From Novosphingobium sp. SG751A (GTDB lineage Bacteria; Pseudomonadota; Alphaproteobacteria; Sphingomonadales; Sphingomonadaceae), in NCBI RefSeq assembly GCF_013149295.1, contig NZ_JABGCB010000007.1, positions 124,001-188,000 of the forward strand: a stretch of 64,000 bases of DNA, read 5' to 3'. The notes below the pieces were generated by a model. That model saw only the letters and a list, made by a program, of their open reading frames with translations, did not search any database and was not told the origin of the DNA. Positions 50,606-59,994 of this stretch are shown here, piece by piece; position 1 is the stretch's first letter; each line of letters starts with the position of its first letter. The position numbers and the translations under genes are program-made.

Positions 50606-52420
50606 ATGGCTGAACTGCACCCCACTATCGCCCGCGTGACCGAGCGCGTGATTGCCCGGTCCAAGGACACGCGCGCGGCCTATCTCGACCTGATGGCGCG
50701 CGAAACCGACCGTCATGGCGATCGTTCGGCCTATGGCTGCTCCAACCTTGCCCATGCCTATGCGGGCGCAGTGGAGGATCAGAAGACGCTGGCCTTCACC
50801 CGCGGCCAGAACATCGGCATCGTTACTGCCTATAATGACATGCTTTCCGCCCATCAGCCCTATGCGCGTTTTCCCGATGCGATGAAGATCTATGCCCGCG
50901 AAGTGGGCGCGACGGCACAGGTCGCGGGCGGCGTTCCGGCCATGTGCGACGGCGTGACGCAGGGCATGGACGGGATGGAGCTGTCGCTCTTCTCGCGCGA
51001 CACGATTGCGCTCTCCACCGCCGTTTCGCTCTCGCATGCCGTGTTTGACAGCACCGCGCTGCTGGGCATTTGCGACAAGATCGTGCCGGGTCTGGTGATC
51101 GGCGCTTTGCGCTTTGGCCATCTGCCCTCGATCTTTATCCCGTCTGGCCCGATGCCCAGCGGCATTGCCAATAAGGAAAAGCAGAAGACCCGCCAGCTTT
51201 ACGCCGAAGGCAAGGTGGGCCGCGAGGAATTGCTCAAGAGCGAGATGGGTTCCTACCATTCGCCCGGCACCTGCACCTTCTATGGCACCGCCAATTCCAA
51301 TCAGATGATGATGGAAATGATGGGCCTGCAATTGCCCGGCTCCAGCTTTGTGCCGCCCAACACCCCGCTGCGCAGCCAGTTGACCCGCGCCGCCGTCCAT
51401 CGCCTCACGCAAATCAGCCGCAAGGGCGCCGATCCGCGCCCGATGGGCGAAGTGGTCGATGAAAAGGCGATCCTGAACGCCTGCATCGGCCTGCTGGCCA
51501 CCGGCGGCAGCACCAATCACGCGATCCACCTGCCCGCGATGGCGCGGGCGGCGGGCGTGCTGATCGACTGGGCGGATCTGGATGAATTGTCCTCGGTCGT
51601 GCCGCTGATCGCGCGCGTCTATCCCAACGGCTCGGGTGACGTGAACCATTTCCACGCCGCAGGCGGCATGGGCTATGTCATCCGCGAGTTGCTGGGGGCC
51701 GGGCTTTGCCATGGCGACATCCTGACCGTGGCCGAGGGCGGTTTTGCGGCTTACGCCACCGAGCCCTATCTCGAGGGCGACGCTCTTGCCTTCCGCCCCG
51801 CTCCGCAAGTCAGCCATGATCCGGCGATGCTCTCGACCGTGGCCGAGCCGTTCCAGCCCGACGGCGGGATGCGTCTGGTTCAGGGCAATCTGGGCCGCGC
51901 GACATTCAAGTCCTCCTCGGTGGAAAAGGAGCGCTGGACCATCGAGGCCCCGGCGCTGGTCTTCAACAGCCAGGAAGAAGTGCAGGCCGCGTTCAAGGCG
52001 GGCGAACTGGAGCGCGACTGCGTGGTGGTCGTGCGTTTTCAGGGGCCGCGCGCCAATGGCATGCCCGAACTGCACAAGCTGACCCCGCCGCTCGGCGTGC
52101 TTCAGGACAAGGGCTTCAAGGTGGCGCTGGTCACCGATGGCCGCATGTCGGGCGCGTCCGGCAAAGTTCCCGCCGCCATCCACGTCACGCCTGAAGCCCT
52201 TGCGGGCGGCGCGCTGGCGCTGGTGGAAAATGGCGACATCATCCGCGTCTGCGCGCAAACCGGCACGCTGGAGGTGAAGGCCGACCTCTCGACCCGCACC
52301 GCCGCAACGCCGCCGGTCGCCGCGATGGGCGTGGGGCGCGAATTGTTCGCCATGTTCCGCGCCGGGGCCGATGGCGCCGAAAAGGGCGGCTCGGCCATGC
52401 TGGCGCTGGCAGGTCTTTGA
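50606..52420 (+). CDS. edd: Phosphogluconate dehydratase
   Basis: A 604-residue IlvD/Edd-family dehydratase turning 6-phosphogluconate into KDPG. Iron-sulfur cysteines are visible in [22 protein letters not shown] and [40 protein letters not shown] and [20 protein letters not shown] are diagnostic, the latter with the catalytic region near the C-terminus. It clusters with zwf, glk and eda, so it is Edd rather than the amino-acid enzyme IlvD. ATG 50606 lies after a GATAGGATAA ribosome-site region. Confidence 0.95.
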   Translation: MAELHPTIARVTERVIARSKDTRAAYLDLMARETDRHGDRSAYGCSNLAHAYAGAVEDQKTLAFTRGQNIGIVTAYNDMLSAHQPYARFPDAMKIYAREVGATAQVAGGVPAMCDGVTQGMDGMELSLFSRDTIALSTAVSLSHAVFDSTALLGICDKIVPGLVIGALRFGHLPSIFIPSGPMPSGIANKEKQKTRQLYAEGKVGREELLKSEMGSYHSPGTCTFYGTANSNQMMMEMMGLQLPGSSFVPPNTPLRSQLTRAAVHRLTQISRKGADPRPMGEVVDEKAILNACIGLLATGGSTNHAIHLPAMARAAGVLIDWADLDELSSVVPLIARVYPNGSGDVNHFHAAGGMGYVIRELLGAGLCHGDILTVAEGGFAAYATEPYLEGDALAFRPAPQVSHDPAMLSTVAEPFQPDGGMRLVQGNLGRATFKSSSVEKERWTIEAPALVFNSQEEVQAAFKAGELERDCVVVVRFQGPRANGMPELHKLTPPLGVLQDKGFKVALVTDGRMSGASGKVPAAIHVTPEALAGGALALVENGDIIRVCAQTGTLEVKADLSTRTAATPPVAAMGVGRELFAMFRAGADGAEKGGSAMLALAGL

Positions 52421-52449
52421 CGCTAAAGGCCTGACGACGGAGGGGATTC

Positions 52450-53418
52450 ATGGAACTCGTTACGGTAGATATTGGCGGCACCCACGCGCGCTTCACCATT
52501 GCCACGATCGGCGATGATGGCGCGATCACGCTGGACGAACCGGCCACACTGAAAACCAATGAACATGCCAGCTTTGAAACGGCATGGGAGCATTTCGCGC
52601 AGATCTCGGGCCGCGCCTTGCCGCGCGCCTTGGCTCTGGCCGTGGCCGGGCCGGTGGGCGGCGAACTGATCCGCTTTACCAACAATCCCTGGGTGATCCT
52701 GCCCGATCAGCTGCCCGAGCGTTTGGGCGTGGACAAGGTCACCATCGTCAATGACTTTGGCGCGGTGGGCCATGCCGTGGCCCGCGCGGGCGAAGAGCAT
52801 TTTCAGCACCTGACCGGGCCGGACACACCGCTGCCCGCCAGCGGCACGATCACCATCGTCGGCCCCGGCACGGGCCTTGGCGTGGCGCATGTGTGGCGCG
52901 ACGGCAACGGCTTCTATCACGTTCAGGCGACCGAAGGCGGCCATCTCGATTTCGCCCCGCTCGATGCGGTGGAGGACGCGATTCTGGCCCGTCTGCGCCA
53001 GCGCCACCGCCGCGTTTCGGTGGAGCGCGTGGTGGCAGGCCCCGCGATTGTCGATATTTACGAAACGCTGGCCGCGCTGGAGCAGCGCCCCGTGCTGCAT
53101 ACCGACGACCGCACGATCTGGACCAAGGGCACCGCGGGCGAGGACACGCTGATGGCGGCGGCCATCGACCGTTTCTGCCTCTCGCTGGGTTCGGCGGCGG
53201 GCGATCTGGCGCTGGCGCAGGGCGGTTCGGCCGTGGTCATCGCGGGCGGGCTTGGTCTGCGAATCAAGGACACGATCCTCTCCTCCGGCTTTGCCGAACG
53301 TTTCCGCGCCAAGGGCCGTTTTGAAAGCCTGATGGCCAGCCTGCCGGTCAAGCTGATTACACACCCGCAGCCGGGCCTGCTTGGCGCCGCCGCCGCGTTT
53401 CAGAAGGAACATGCATGA
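52450..53418 (+). CDS. glk: Glucokinase (bacterial ROK-independent Glk family)
   Basis: A 322-residue ATP-dependent glucokinase. [20 protein letters not shown] is the phosphate-binding start; [18 protein letters not shown] carries the catalytic Asp; [31 protein letters not shown] and [19 protein letters not shown] complete it. It phosphorylates free glucose brought in by a non-PTS carrier such as the GluP-type transporter at 17539. GGAGGGG lies before ATG 52450. The stop overlaps eda. Confidence 0.94.
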   Translation: MELVTVDIGGTHARFTIATIGDDGAITLDEPATLKTNEHASFETAWEHFAQISGRALPRALALAVAGPVGGELIRFTNNPWVILPDQLPERLGVDKVTIVNDFGAVGHAVARAGEEHFQHLTGPDTPLPASGTITIVGPGTGLGVAHVWRDGNGFYHVQATEGGHLDFAPLDAVEDAILARLRQRHRRVSVERVVAGPAIVDIYETLAALEQRPVLHTDDRTIWTKGTAGEDTLMAAAIDRFCLSLGSAAGDLALAQGGSAVVIAGGLGLRIKDTILSSGFAERFRAKGRFESLMASLPVKLITHPQPGLLGAAAAFQKEHA

Positions 53419-54065
53419 TGAGCGACATCCCTACCTCTGGCCCTACCCCCGCCTCCGCCCGGATCGACGCCATCATGCGCACCGCCCCGGTGATCCCGGT
53501 GCTGGTGATCGACCGTCTTGAAGACGCGCTGCCGCTGGCCGAGGCGCTGGTGGCCGGTGGCCTCAAGGTGCTTGAGGTGACGCTGCGCACCGAATGCGCG
53601 CTCGACGCCATCAAGGTTATGAAGCAGGTGCCGGGCGCGATTGTCGGCGCGGGCACGGTGCTGAACCCCGACGATCTGGCGCGCGCGATTGACGCAGGGA
53701 GCGAATTCATCGTCTCGCCGGGCCTGACCCCGCGTCTGGGCGAAGCGGCGGTTGCGGCTGGCATCCCCTTCCTGCCCGGCACGGCGAACGCTGCCGACAT
53801 CATGCTGGGTATGGATCTGGGCCTCAACCGCTTCAAATTCTTCCCCGCCGAAGCCAGCGGCGGCGTCAGCGCCCTGAAGGCCATCGCAGGCCCCTTCGGC
53901 TCGGCCCGTTTCTGCCCCACCGGCGGCATCACGCTGGCCACCGCGCCGAACTATCTGGCCCTGCCGCAGGTGCTCTGCGTCGGCGGCAGCTGGATGGTGC
54001 CCAAGGGCGCCGATGCGGCCGCCATTACCGCTGCTGCCGCGGCGGCGGCGGCGCTTAAAGCCTGA
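53415..54065 (+). CDS. eda: KDPG aldolase
   Basis: A 216-residue class I aldolase cutting 2-keto-3-deoxy-6-phosphogluconate to pyruvate and glyceraldehyde-3-phosphate. [20 protein letters not shown] starts the barrel; [15 protein letters not shown] has the catalytic Glu; [13 protein letters not shown] and [15 protein letters not shown] follow. [20 protein letters not shown] carries the Schiff-base Lys, and [16 protein letters not shown] ends it. ATG 53415 overlaps the glk stop; ATG 53418 is equally possible. A poly-Ala tail at the C-terminus is unusual but unlikely to matter. Confidence 0.95.
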   Translation: MMSDIPTSGPTPASARIDAIMRTAPVIPVLVIDRLEDALPLAEALVAGGLKVLEVTLRTECALDAIKVMKQVPGAIVGAGTVLNPDDLARAIDAGSEFIVSPGLTPRLGEAAVAAGIPFLPGTANAADIMLGMDLGLNRFKFFPAEASGGVSALKAIAGPFGSARFCPTGGITLATAPNYLALPQVLCVGGSWMVPKGADAAAITAAAAAAAALKA

Positions 54066-54076
54066 AATTGAATACC

Positions 54077-54105
54077 CTGCCCGCGCAAGCCATCGGCGCG
54101 GGCAG
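54077..54105 (+). terminator. Hairpin terminator after the Entner-Doudoroff operon
   Basis: CTGCCCGCGC (54077-54086) pairs perfectly with GCGCGGGCAG (54096-54105) around nine bases, followed by a pyrimidine-rich stretch. It begins 12 bases after the eda stop. Confidence 0.8.
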
Positions 54106-54273
54106 ACATTTCCCTTCTTCCATTTGCCAAACCAAATTCGTCTGCGGCTTTGCAGTCCCTCTTTTCCTGCCCGCCGATCATGGCCATAGTCAGGGGCAAG
54201 ACCATAAGGGCAGGAGAGGCAAAGCAGGCCGCCAGCACATGGGCCACAGCGCCCGACGGGAGTGTCCATAAAG

Positions 54274-57042
54274 ATGAGCCAGATTGCCGCCCTTTCGCAG
54301 CGTTTGCAGGATTTGCACGCGACGACCGAAGAAACCCCGCTGTTCAACCCGGTGTTTCAGCTCTCCCTCGAACTCTCGCGCCAGATTGAAAGCGGCGAGC
54401 TTGGCCTCGACAAGGTCGAGGCGATGGTGGCCGAGCTGGAATGCGAAGGGCTTCAGGCACGGGCCCGGCGGCTGCATCGCCTGCTCGAACCGGTCGAGCC
54501 GGAGGCCAATATCGCCCGCGTGAAGGGCCATGCCGAGGCGGGCGATTTTGCCGCTTTCGCCACGCGCTGGGGCCGCCCGGCCGCCCATATCGTGTTCACC
54601 GCGCATCCCACCTTCCTGCTGAACAAGGCCCAGACCGCGACAGTGGCCCATGCGGCCAGCCAGGGCGATTTCGGCCCGGCCACCTGCGCAGCCACGGCGG
54701 CGCGCGACACGATCACGCTGGACACCGAGCATGACGCCGCGCTGGCCGCCATCGCGCGCGGGCATACCGCGCGGGCCAAGATCACCCAGACCCTGTTCAA
54801 CACCGCCCGCGCCCGCTGGCCCCAGCAATGGCGGGCGCTGCGCCCGATGCCGATCCGCTTTGCCTCGTGGGTGGGCTATGACATGGACGGGCGGACGGAC
54901 ATCGGGTGGAACACCTGCATCCGCTATCGCCTGATGGAAAAGGCCCAGCGCCTCTCTGCCTATGCCGCCGATCTGGCCGAGGCCGCGCCCGATATTGCCA
55001 CGCGCCTGCTGGCCGGGGCCGAGCGCGCCGAGGAAATGGCCGCGCTCTTTGCCCGCGACATGAAGGACCCGGCCACCCTGTCGGAGGCCGCCAACACGCT
55101 GACCGGGGATCATCCGGCCAAGATGACCAGCCTGTCGGGCATCATTGCCGAGCTGGAAACGCTGGCCGCCACGGCCCCCGACGATATGGCCGAGGTGCTG
55201 CTGACCACGGTGGCCGCGATGCAGGCCGATGGGCTGGGCATGGGCTGGGTGCATTTCCGCGTCAACTCCAGCCAGCTTCAGAACGCCATCCGTCGCCGCA
55301 TCGATCCTGATGGCCGCCTCGATCTGGCCAGCCAGGCAGCCCTGGTCAAGATGCGCGAGCTGCTGGCCACGGCCAAGGTGCTGCGCAGCAATTTCGCCGC
55401 GCTGGCGATTGAAAACAGCACCGCGATCCGCCTGTTCCTGACCATGGCGCAGATCCTGCACCATGTGGACGCCGACACGCCGATCCGCATGCTGGTGGCC
55501 GAATGCGAACAGCCCACCACGATGCTGGCCGCGCTCTATTTCGCCAAGCTGTTCGGGATCGAGGACAAGGTGGATGTCTCGCCCCTGTTCGAGACGGAAA
55601 CCGCGCTTGAGCATGGTGGGCGTTTCCTCGACGCGCTGCTGGCCGAACCGGCCTATCGCGCATATGCGCGCGGGCGCGGGCGTGTGTCGATCCAGACCGG
55701 CTTTTCGGACGCCGGGCGCTTTGTGGGCCAGATCCCCGCCGCGCTGGCCATCGAGCGCCTTCAGGGCCGCCTTGCCGAGGCGATGACTGCCAACCAGCTT
55801 TCGGACGTCTCCGCGCTGATTTTCAACACCCATGGCGAAAGCATGGGGCGCGGCGCGCATCCGGCCTCGATGGCGGATCGTCTGGCTTGGCCGCTCTCGC
55901 CATGGGCGCGGCGCCGTTTCGTGCGGGCGGGCATCCGGCTTGAACCGGAAGTCAGCTTTCAGGGCGGCGACGGCTATCTCTTCTTTGGCAGCGATGAACT
56001 GGCCTTGGCCACGCTCACGCGCTTTATCGAGCTGGCGCCTGCCGAAACCGACCCCTATGCGCCGACCGATCCGTTCTATCGCCGCACAGACCTGTCCCTC
56101 GACTTCTACCGCGCGATCCGGCGGGTTCAGCAGGGCCATCTGGCCAGCGCCACCTACAGCCGCGCGCTGACCGCCTTCGGCCTTGGCCTGCTGAACGACA
56201 CCGGCAGCCGCAAGAGCCGCCGCCAGAGCGACGTGTCCTCCGACCGCACGATGTCTTTGCGCCAGATCCGCGCGATCCCGCATAATGCGGTGCTGCAACA
56301 GCTCGGCTATCCGGTGAACATCATCGCAGGCGCAGGCAGCGCGGCCGAGGGCAATTACGAGGAACTGGCCAATCTTCTGCGTTCATCCGAACGCGGGCGC
56401 CAGATCGTGCGTCTGGTGCGCGCCGCCAATGCGCTGGCCAGCATCAAGACGATGACGGCCTTTGGCGAACTGTTCAACAGCGCCTATTGGGCCAGCCGCC
56501 CCTATCGCGGGCATGAGGATCATATTTCCGAGGGCTGCCTCGCGCTGGCCGAATATCTGACGGGCGATGATCGGGCGGGCGTGTTCCGCCGCCTCTCGAC
56601 GCGCCTGCGGGTCGATGCTTTGAAGCTCCACCGCCTGCTCTCGCTGATCCCCGACGAGGCGCCCCTGCCCGACCGCGAACATACGCGCCGGATGATAGGT
56701 GTGCTTCAGGCGCTGCGTCTGGCGCTGTTCCAGCATATGTTCCTGCGCGTGGTCATGGTGCCGCAATTCAGCCGCGCCAATGACATCGCGCGCGAGGACG
56801 TGCTGGAAATGGTGTTTACGCTGCGCATCGACGAAGCGCTGGCGCAATTGCGCCGCGCCTTCCCCACCAGCTTCCCCAGCCTCGATGATTTCCGGGTAGA
56901 TGAGCCGGCCGATTACCCCGACGATGCCGCCCATGGCTATGGCGTCATCCGCAGCGATTATATCGAGCCGATCGAGCGCGCCTATGGCCTTGCCCTGCGC
57001 ATCGGCACGGCGATTGCCAATGAATTTGGCGCGCATGGGTAA
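54274..57042 (+). CDS. Phosphoenolpyruvate-carboxylase-family protein with altered active site
   Basis: A 922-residue protein with the size and motif order of PEP carboxylase. IVFTAHPTFLLNKAQ keeps the catalytic-type His111 of TAHPTE but has Phe in place of Glu. GFSDAGRFVG aligns with GYSDSxKDAG, with Arg482 where the family has Lys. THGESMGRGAHP (520-530) replaces the HGRGGxxGRGG loop and loses its first Arg-Gly-Gly. IRAIPHNAVLQQLG matches the RAIPWxFxWTQ block only partly, and the usual NTG C-terminus is missing. It could be an inactive or repurposed homologue, or a lineage variant that still forms oxaloacetate. ATG 54274 was chosen over GTG 54262. Confidence 0.65.
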   Translation: MSQIAALSQRLQDLHATTEETPLFNPVFQLSLELSRQIESGELGLDKVEAMVAELECEGLQARARRLHRLLEPVEPEANIARVKGHAEAGDFAAFATRWGRPAAHIVFTAHPTFLLNKAQTATVAHAASQGDFGPATCAATAARDTITLDTEHDAALAAIARGHTARAKITQTLFNTARARWPQQWRALRPMPIRFASWVGYDMDGRTDIGWNTCIRYRLMEKAQRLSAYAADLAEAAPDIATRLLAGAERAEEMAALFARDMKDPATLSEAANTLTGDHPAKMTSLSGIIAELETLAATAPDDMAEVLLTTVAAMQADGLGMGWVHFRVNSSQLQNAIRRRIDPDGRLDLASQAALVKMRELLATAKVLRSNFAALAIENSTAIRLFLTMAQILHHVDADTPIRMLVAECEQPTTMLAALYFAKLFGIEDKVDVSPLFETETALEHGGRFLDALLAEPAYRAYARGRGRVSIQTGFSDAGRFVGQIPAALAIERLQGRLAEAMTANQLSDVSALIFNTHGESMGRGAHPASMADRLAWPLSPWARRRFVRAGIRLEPEVSFQGGDGYLFFGSDELALATLTRFIELAPAETDPYAPTDPFYRRTDLSLDFYRAIRRVQQGHLASATYSRALTAFGLGLLNDTGSRKSRRQSDVSSDRTMSLRQIRAIPHNAVLQQLGYPVNIIAGAGSAAEGNYEELANLLRSSERGRQIVRLVRAANALASIKTMTAFGELFNSAYWASRPYRGHEDHISEGCLALAEYLTGDDRAGVFRRLSTRLRVDALKLHRLLSLIPDEAPLPDREHTRRMIGVLQALRLALFQHMFLRVVMVPQFSRANDIAREDVLEMVFTLRIDEALAQLRRAFPTSFPSLDDFRVDEPADYPDDAAHGYGVIRSDYIEPIERAYGLALRIGTAIANEFGAHG

Positions 57043-57051
57043 AATGTGATC

Positions 57052-57081
57052 GGATGGGGCGGGCGCAAATCCGTCCCATCC
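57052..57081 (+). terminator. Hairpin after the PEP-carboxylase-like gene
   Basis: An 11-bp stem (GGATGGGGCGG with CCGTCCCATCC, one G-T pair) around an eight-base loop, 10 bases after the stop. It lacks a T tract. Confidence 0.55.
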
Positions 57082-57172
57082 TGATACAGGCTTCACAGAC
57101 CTCTGGCGCTCCGGCACAAGGTAACGCATCTTTAACCATAGCGTTTAACCTTGCCTGCGAGTCTGCCTCATC

Positions 57173-57955
57173 ATGCCCACCGGCGCCCATCTCTCCCCTG
57201 CCGCCGACCGGTTTCTGGCTCCGCGCGCGCTGATCATCACGGGCGGGCTGGGGCTGGCGGTGCTGGCGGGCCTCGCGCTGATCGAGGCAGATGAACGGAG
57301 CGGCACCGCCCATCTGCCCCGCGATGTCGTGATCGCCGCGCGCCCGCAACTGGCGCATCAGATCGCGCTCGGCATCGATCCCTATGCCTCGGCGCAAGGG
57401 GTCAGCTTCGACACGCCCGCCACCACCATCGGCACGCGTAACCCCGGCAAGGGCGGCGGCGTGATGCCCATGGCCACGCAATCGCCCACCGACCGCCGCT
57501 TTGTCATCCGCCGCATCCTGCCGATTTCCGGGCCGATCAAATATGGCCAATGGGCATGGGACGAGGATGGTGTGCCGCCCGGCCCGCTGGTCATCACGGT
57601 TGACCTGGAGGCGCGGGTGCTCTCGGTCTTCCGCAACGGGTTTGAAATCGGCGCCACCGCTGTCCTGCTGGGCACGCAGGAAAAGCCGACCCCCACCGGC
57701 ACCTTTCCGATCAGCCAGAAGGACAAGGACCACGTCTCAAACCTCTATGACGCGCCCATGCCCTATATGATGCGGTTGACCGATGACGGCATCACGATCC
57801 ATGCCACCAATGTACGCAATGGCTTTGCCAGCCATGGCTGCATCGGCGTCCCGCTGGATTTCGCCCGCAAGGTGTTTGGCGAAGCCCATATTGGCGACAA
57901 GGTGTATATCACACGGGGCAAGCAGGTGGGTCTGGGCGACGCTCTGGTGGATTAA
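57173..57955 (+). CDS. L,D-transpeptidase (YkuD domain), membrane-anchored
   Basis: A 260-residue protein with one N-terminal membrane segment (LIITGGLGLAVLAGLALI). The YkuD catalytic domain covers about residues 140-250: LVITVDLEARVLSVFRNG starts it, KPTPTGTFPISQKDKDH is typical, and the catalytic block IHATNVRNGFASHGCIGVPL has the His and Cys. Such enzymes cross-link peptidoglycan or attach proteins to it in the periplasm. It stands alone, convergent with tilS. Confidence 0.9.
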   Translation: MPTGAHLSPAADRFLAPRALIITGGLGLAVLAGLALIEADERSGTAHLPRDVVIAARPQLAHQIALGIDPYASAQGVSFDTPATTIGTRNPGKGGGVMPMATQSPTDRRFVIRRILPISGPIKYGQWAWDEDGVPPGPLVITVDLEARVLSVFRNGFEIGATAVLLGTQEKPTPTGTFPISQKDKDHVSNLYDAPMPYMMRLTDDGITIHATNVRNGFASHGCIGVPLDFARKVFGEAHIGDKVYITRGKQVGLGDALVD

Positions 57956-57967
57956 GCCCGGCGCCCA

Positions 57968-58921
57968 CTAAACACGACGAGGGCGGGCCTTCATAAAGCT
58001 CCACACGCCCGGACCAGGCCGGGCCACCACATCGCCGATCGACACAGGCTGGCGCGCCAGCAGACTGTCAAAGGCGCGGGCCACGGCATTGCCGCGCGGG
58101 GCATGGCCGTCGATCTCTTCAACAATCCGGGCGATGACGCGCATGGCAATCGCGCGCGGCGCGGCGGGACGATAATTCACCCCCAGCCCTTCGCGCACCA
58201 CCCACGCCCCATATTCCCGGTCCGCCGCCCAATCGAGCGCGGCATCGGCATCGGCCAGGTTTTCCGCACTGCGCGCCCATGCGCCCACATCCAGCCAGTC
58301 CGCCCCCGCCAACGCCTGACGCACGCGCACGCGGTCAAAGGCGGTGTTGCGGTTCGAGGGATCATCGGCCGCGTTTAATCCGGCACTGGCCACCACAGCG
58401 GCCAATTCGGCCCGCCGCCAGCCCAGCACCGGGCGGATCAGCAAATGCTCGGCTCCCGGCACCCAGCCGCGCTCGCGCACCCCGGCAAGGCCCGCGACCC
58501 CACTGGCGCGGTTCAGGCGCATCACCAGCGTCTCGGCCTGATCGTCGGCATGATGAGCCGTGGCCAGCGCCGCCACGCCCTCGCGTGCCATCCAGTCGGC
58601 CAGAGCAGCATAGCGCGCGGCGCGGGCCTCGGATTGCACATTGCCCGGCTCGACCGAAACGCTCAGCACCTCATGCGCCAGGCCCAGATCGCGACACACC
58701 GCCGCCACCTGCGCCGCCTCATCCGCGCTTTCCGCGCGCAGCCCATGATCGACCGTGGCCGCGCAGACCCCGCCGGGCCGCGCCGCCGCCGCCAACAGCA
58801 GCAGTCCAAGCGAATCCGGCCCGCCGGACACCGCGATCCCCAGCTTCAAGCTCGGATCACGCGCGCCCTCGGGCCAGACCTGCGCCAGACTCTGTGTGAA
58901 ACGATCCGCGATCAGTTGCAC
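57968..58921 (-). CDS. tilS: tRNA(Ile)-lysidine synthase
   Basis: A 317-residue N-type ATP pyrophosphatase. The PP-loop is IAVSGGPDSLGLLLLAAAAR; ATVDHGLRAESADEAAQVAA and ATAHHADDQAETLVMRLNRA are the TilS-specific motifs, and RPVLGWRRAEL and DPSNRNTAFDRVRVRQAL bind tRNA. It makes lysidine at position 34 of tRNA-Ile(CAU), an essential step. It is shorter than the E. coli enzyme, as in many alphaproteobacteria. Its ATG overlaps the cpoB stop by ten bases, so the two are translated together. Confidence 0.93.
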   Translation of the reverse strand: MQLIADRFTQSLAQVWPEGARDPSLKLGIAVSGGPDSLGLLLLAAAARPGGVCAATVDHGLRAESADEAAQVAAVCRDLGLAHEVLSVSVEPGNVQSEARAARYAALADWMAREGVAALATAHHADDQAETLVMRLNRASGVAGLAGVRERGWVPGAEHLLIRPVLGWRRAELAAVVASAGLNAADDPSNRNTAFDRVRVRQALAGADWLDVGAWARSAENLADADAALDWAADREYGAWVVREGLGVNYRPAAPRAIAMRVIARIVEEIDGHAPRGNAVARAFDSLLARQPVSIGDVVARPGPGVWSFMKARPRRV

Positions 58922-59886
58922 TTCACCTTGGCGCGAATGCCGTCATAGGCCGATTTCAAGCGCCCGCCCGCATCCGCCGGATAGCCATCGGCAAATTCGC
59001 CCAGAGCGATACAGGCGCGATTGATGTCCTTAAGCTCGATCATCGCCTCGGACAGATAGAGCAGGCTGTCGGACGCGCGAGCGCCCTTCTTGTCGCTCTG
59101 ATAGTTCTGGAGGAACCACGGGGCCGCATCGCGCGGCTTGCCATCGTCCAGATAGGCGCGGCCCAGCAGGTTGCGCGCATAGCTCACGCGCTTATGCTTG
59201 GGATACTGGTCCAGATAGAGCTTGAGCTGCTGCTGCGCCTCGGGGAAGAACTTGGCCTCCCACAGCTTGTAGCCATAGGAATATTCATCCTCGCCTGCAT
59301 CGCCGGTCGAAGGCTTGGTGATAGCCTTGACCGCCGTGACGCGGCTGGCAGGCGCGGGCGCAGGCTTGACCACCGGCGCAGCGACCGGAGCCGGGGCGGG
59401 CGCAGGCTTGACCACGGGGCGCGGCGCGGGGGCCGGTTCGGCCACGGCTGGCGGGGCCGGCTCGGGCGCAGCCACAGCGGCGCCCTGTTCGACCGGGGCA
59501 TTGGCCGCCGGGCGGGCGCCTTCAAGCTGGTGAACGTGGTTGGTCAATTCCTCAACCTGCGCGGTCAGGCGGGCATTTTGCGATTCCACCGCCGAAAGGC
59601 GCGCCAGAATATCGGTCAGCGCCGTATTGGCGGGCGGCGCGGCGGGAGCCTCGGCCGCAGCGGCCGGGGCCGCGCCGGGCGCCGGATTGGGCGCCTGCTG
59701 GCCGAACAGCTTGGTATCGCCACCGGGGAACACCTGCCGTTGCAGGGCCCGGACCTCGGCCTCCAGCTTGCGCATGCGGATTTCGCCTGCCGTGCCTTCC
59801 TGCGCCTGCGCCGGAATGGCGCTGCCCGTCCAGAGCAGCGCTGCCAGCGCCACGCCAGCCAGCCTGATCCGCTGCTTATACATCAT
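58912..59886 (-). CDS. cpoB: CpoB/YbgF-like Tol-Pal-associated TPR protein
   Basis: A 324-residue periplasmic protein. Signal peptide LAGVALAALLWTGSAIPAQA; an N-terminal trimerising coiled coil interrupted by an Ala/Pro-rich stretch (GEIRMRKLEAEVRALQRQVF; LARLSAVESQNARLTAQVEE); a long Pro/Ala linker; then TPR units from about residue 205 (YSYGYKLWEAKFFPEAQQQL and so on). CpoB links Tol-Pal action to peptidoglycan synthesis. Tol-Pal genes are not next to it here. It overlaps tilS, an arrangement common in this group. The unusual feature is the length of the Pro/Ala linker. Confidence 0.88.
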   Translation of the reverse strand: MMYKQRIRLAGVALAALLWTGSAIPAQAQEGTAGEIRMRKLEAEVRALQRQVFPGGDTKLFGQQAPNPAPGAAPAAAAEAPAAPPANTALTDILARLSAVESQNARLTAQVEELTNHVHQLEGARPAANAPVEQGAAVAAPEPAPPAVAEPAPAPRPVVKPAPAPAPVAAPVVKPAPAPASRVTAVKAITKPSTGDAGEDEYSYGYKLWEAKFFPEAQQQLKLYLDQYPKHKRVSYARNLLGRAYLDDGKPRDAAPWFLQNYQSDKKGARASDSLLYLSEAMIELKDINRACIALGEFADGYPADAGGRLKSAYDGIRAKVKCN

Positions 59887-59994
59887 CTTTCTTCAACTCC
59901 CACGGCGCGCCCGATCACGGGCGGCCCAGATCATCGGTTGTTCCATGCCCCAAATGCACAGTGCCGCAAGCCACCCCCTGCTGTCGAGTGCGGG

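Noticed and set aside
54068..54271. 67-codon plus-strand frame after eda
   Set aside because: Starts with TTG inside the terminator hairpin and has no recognisable composition of a real protein.
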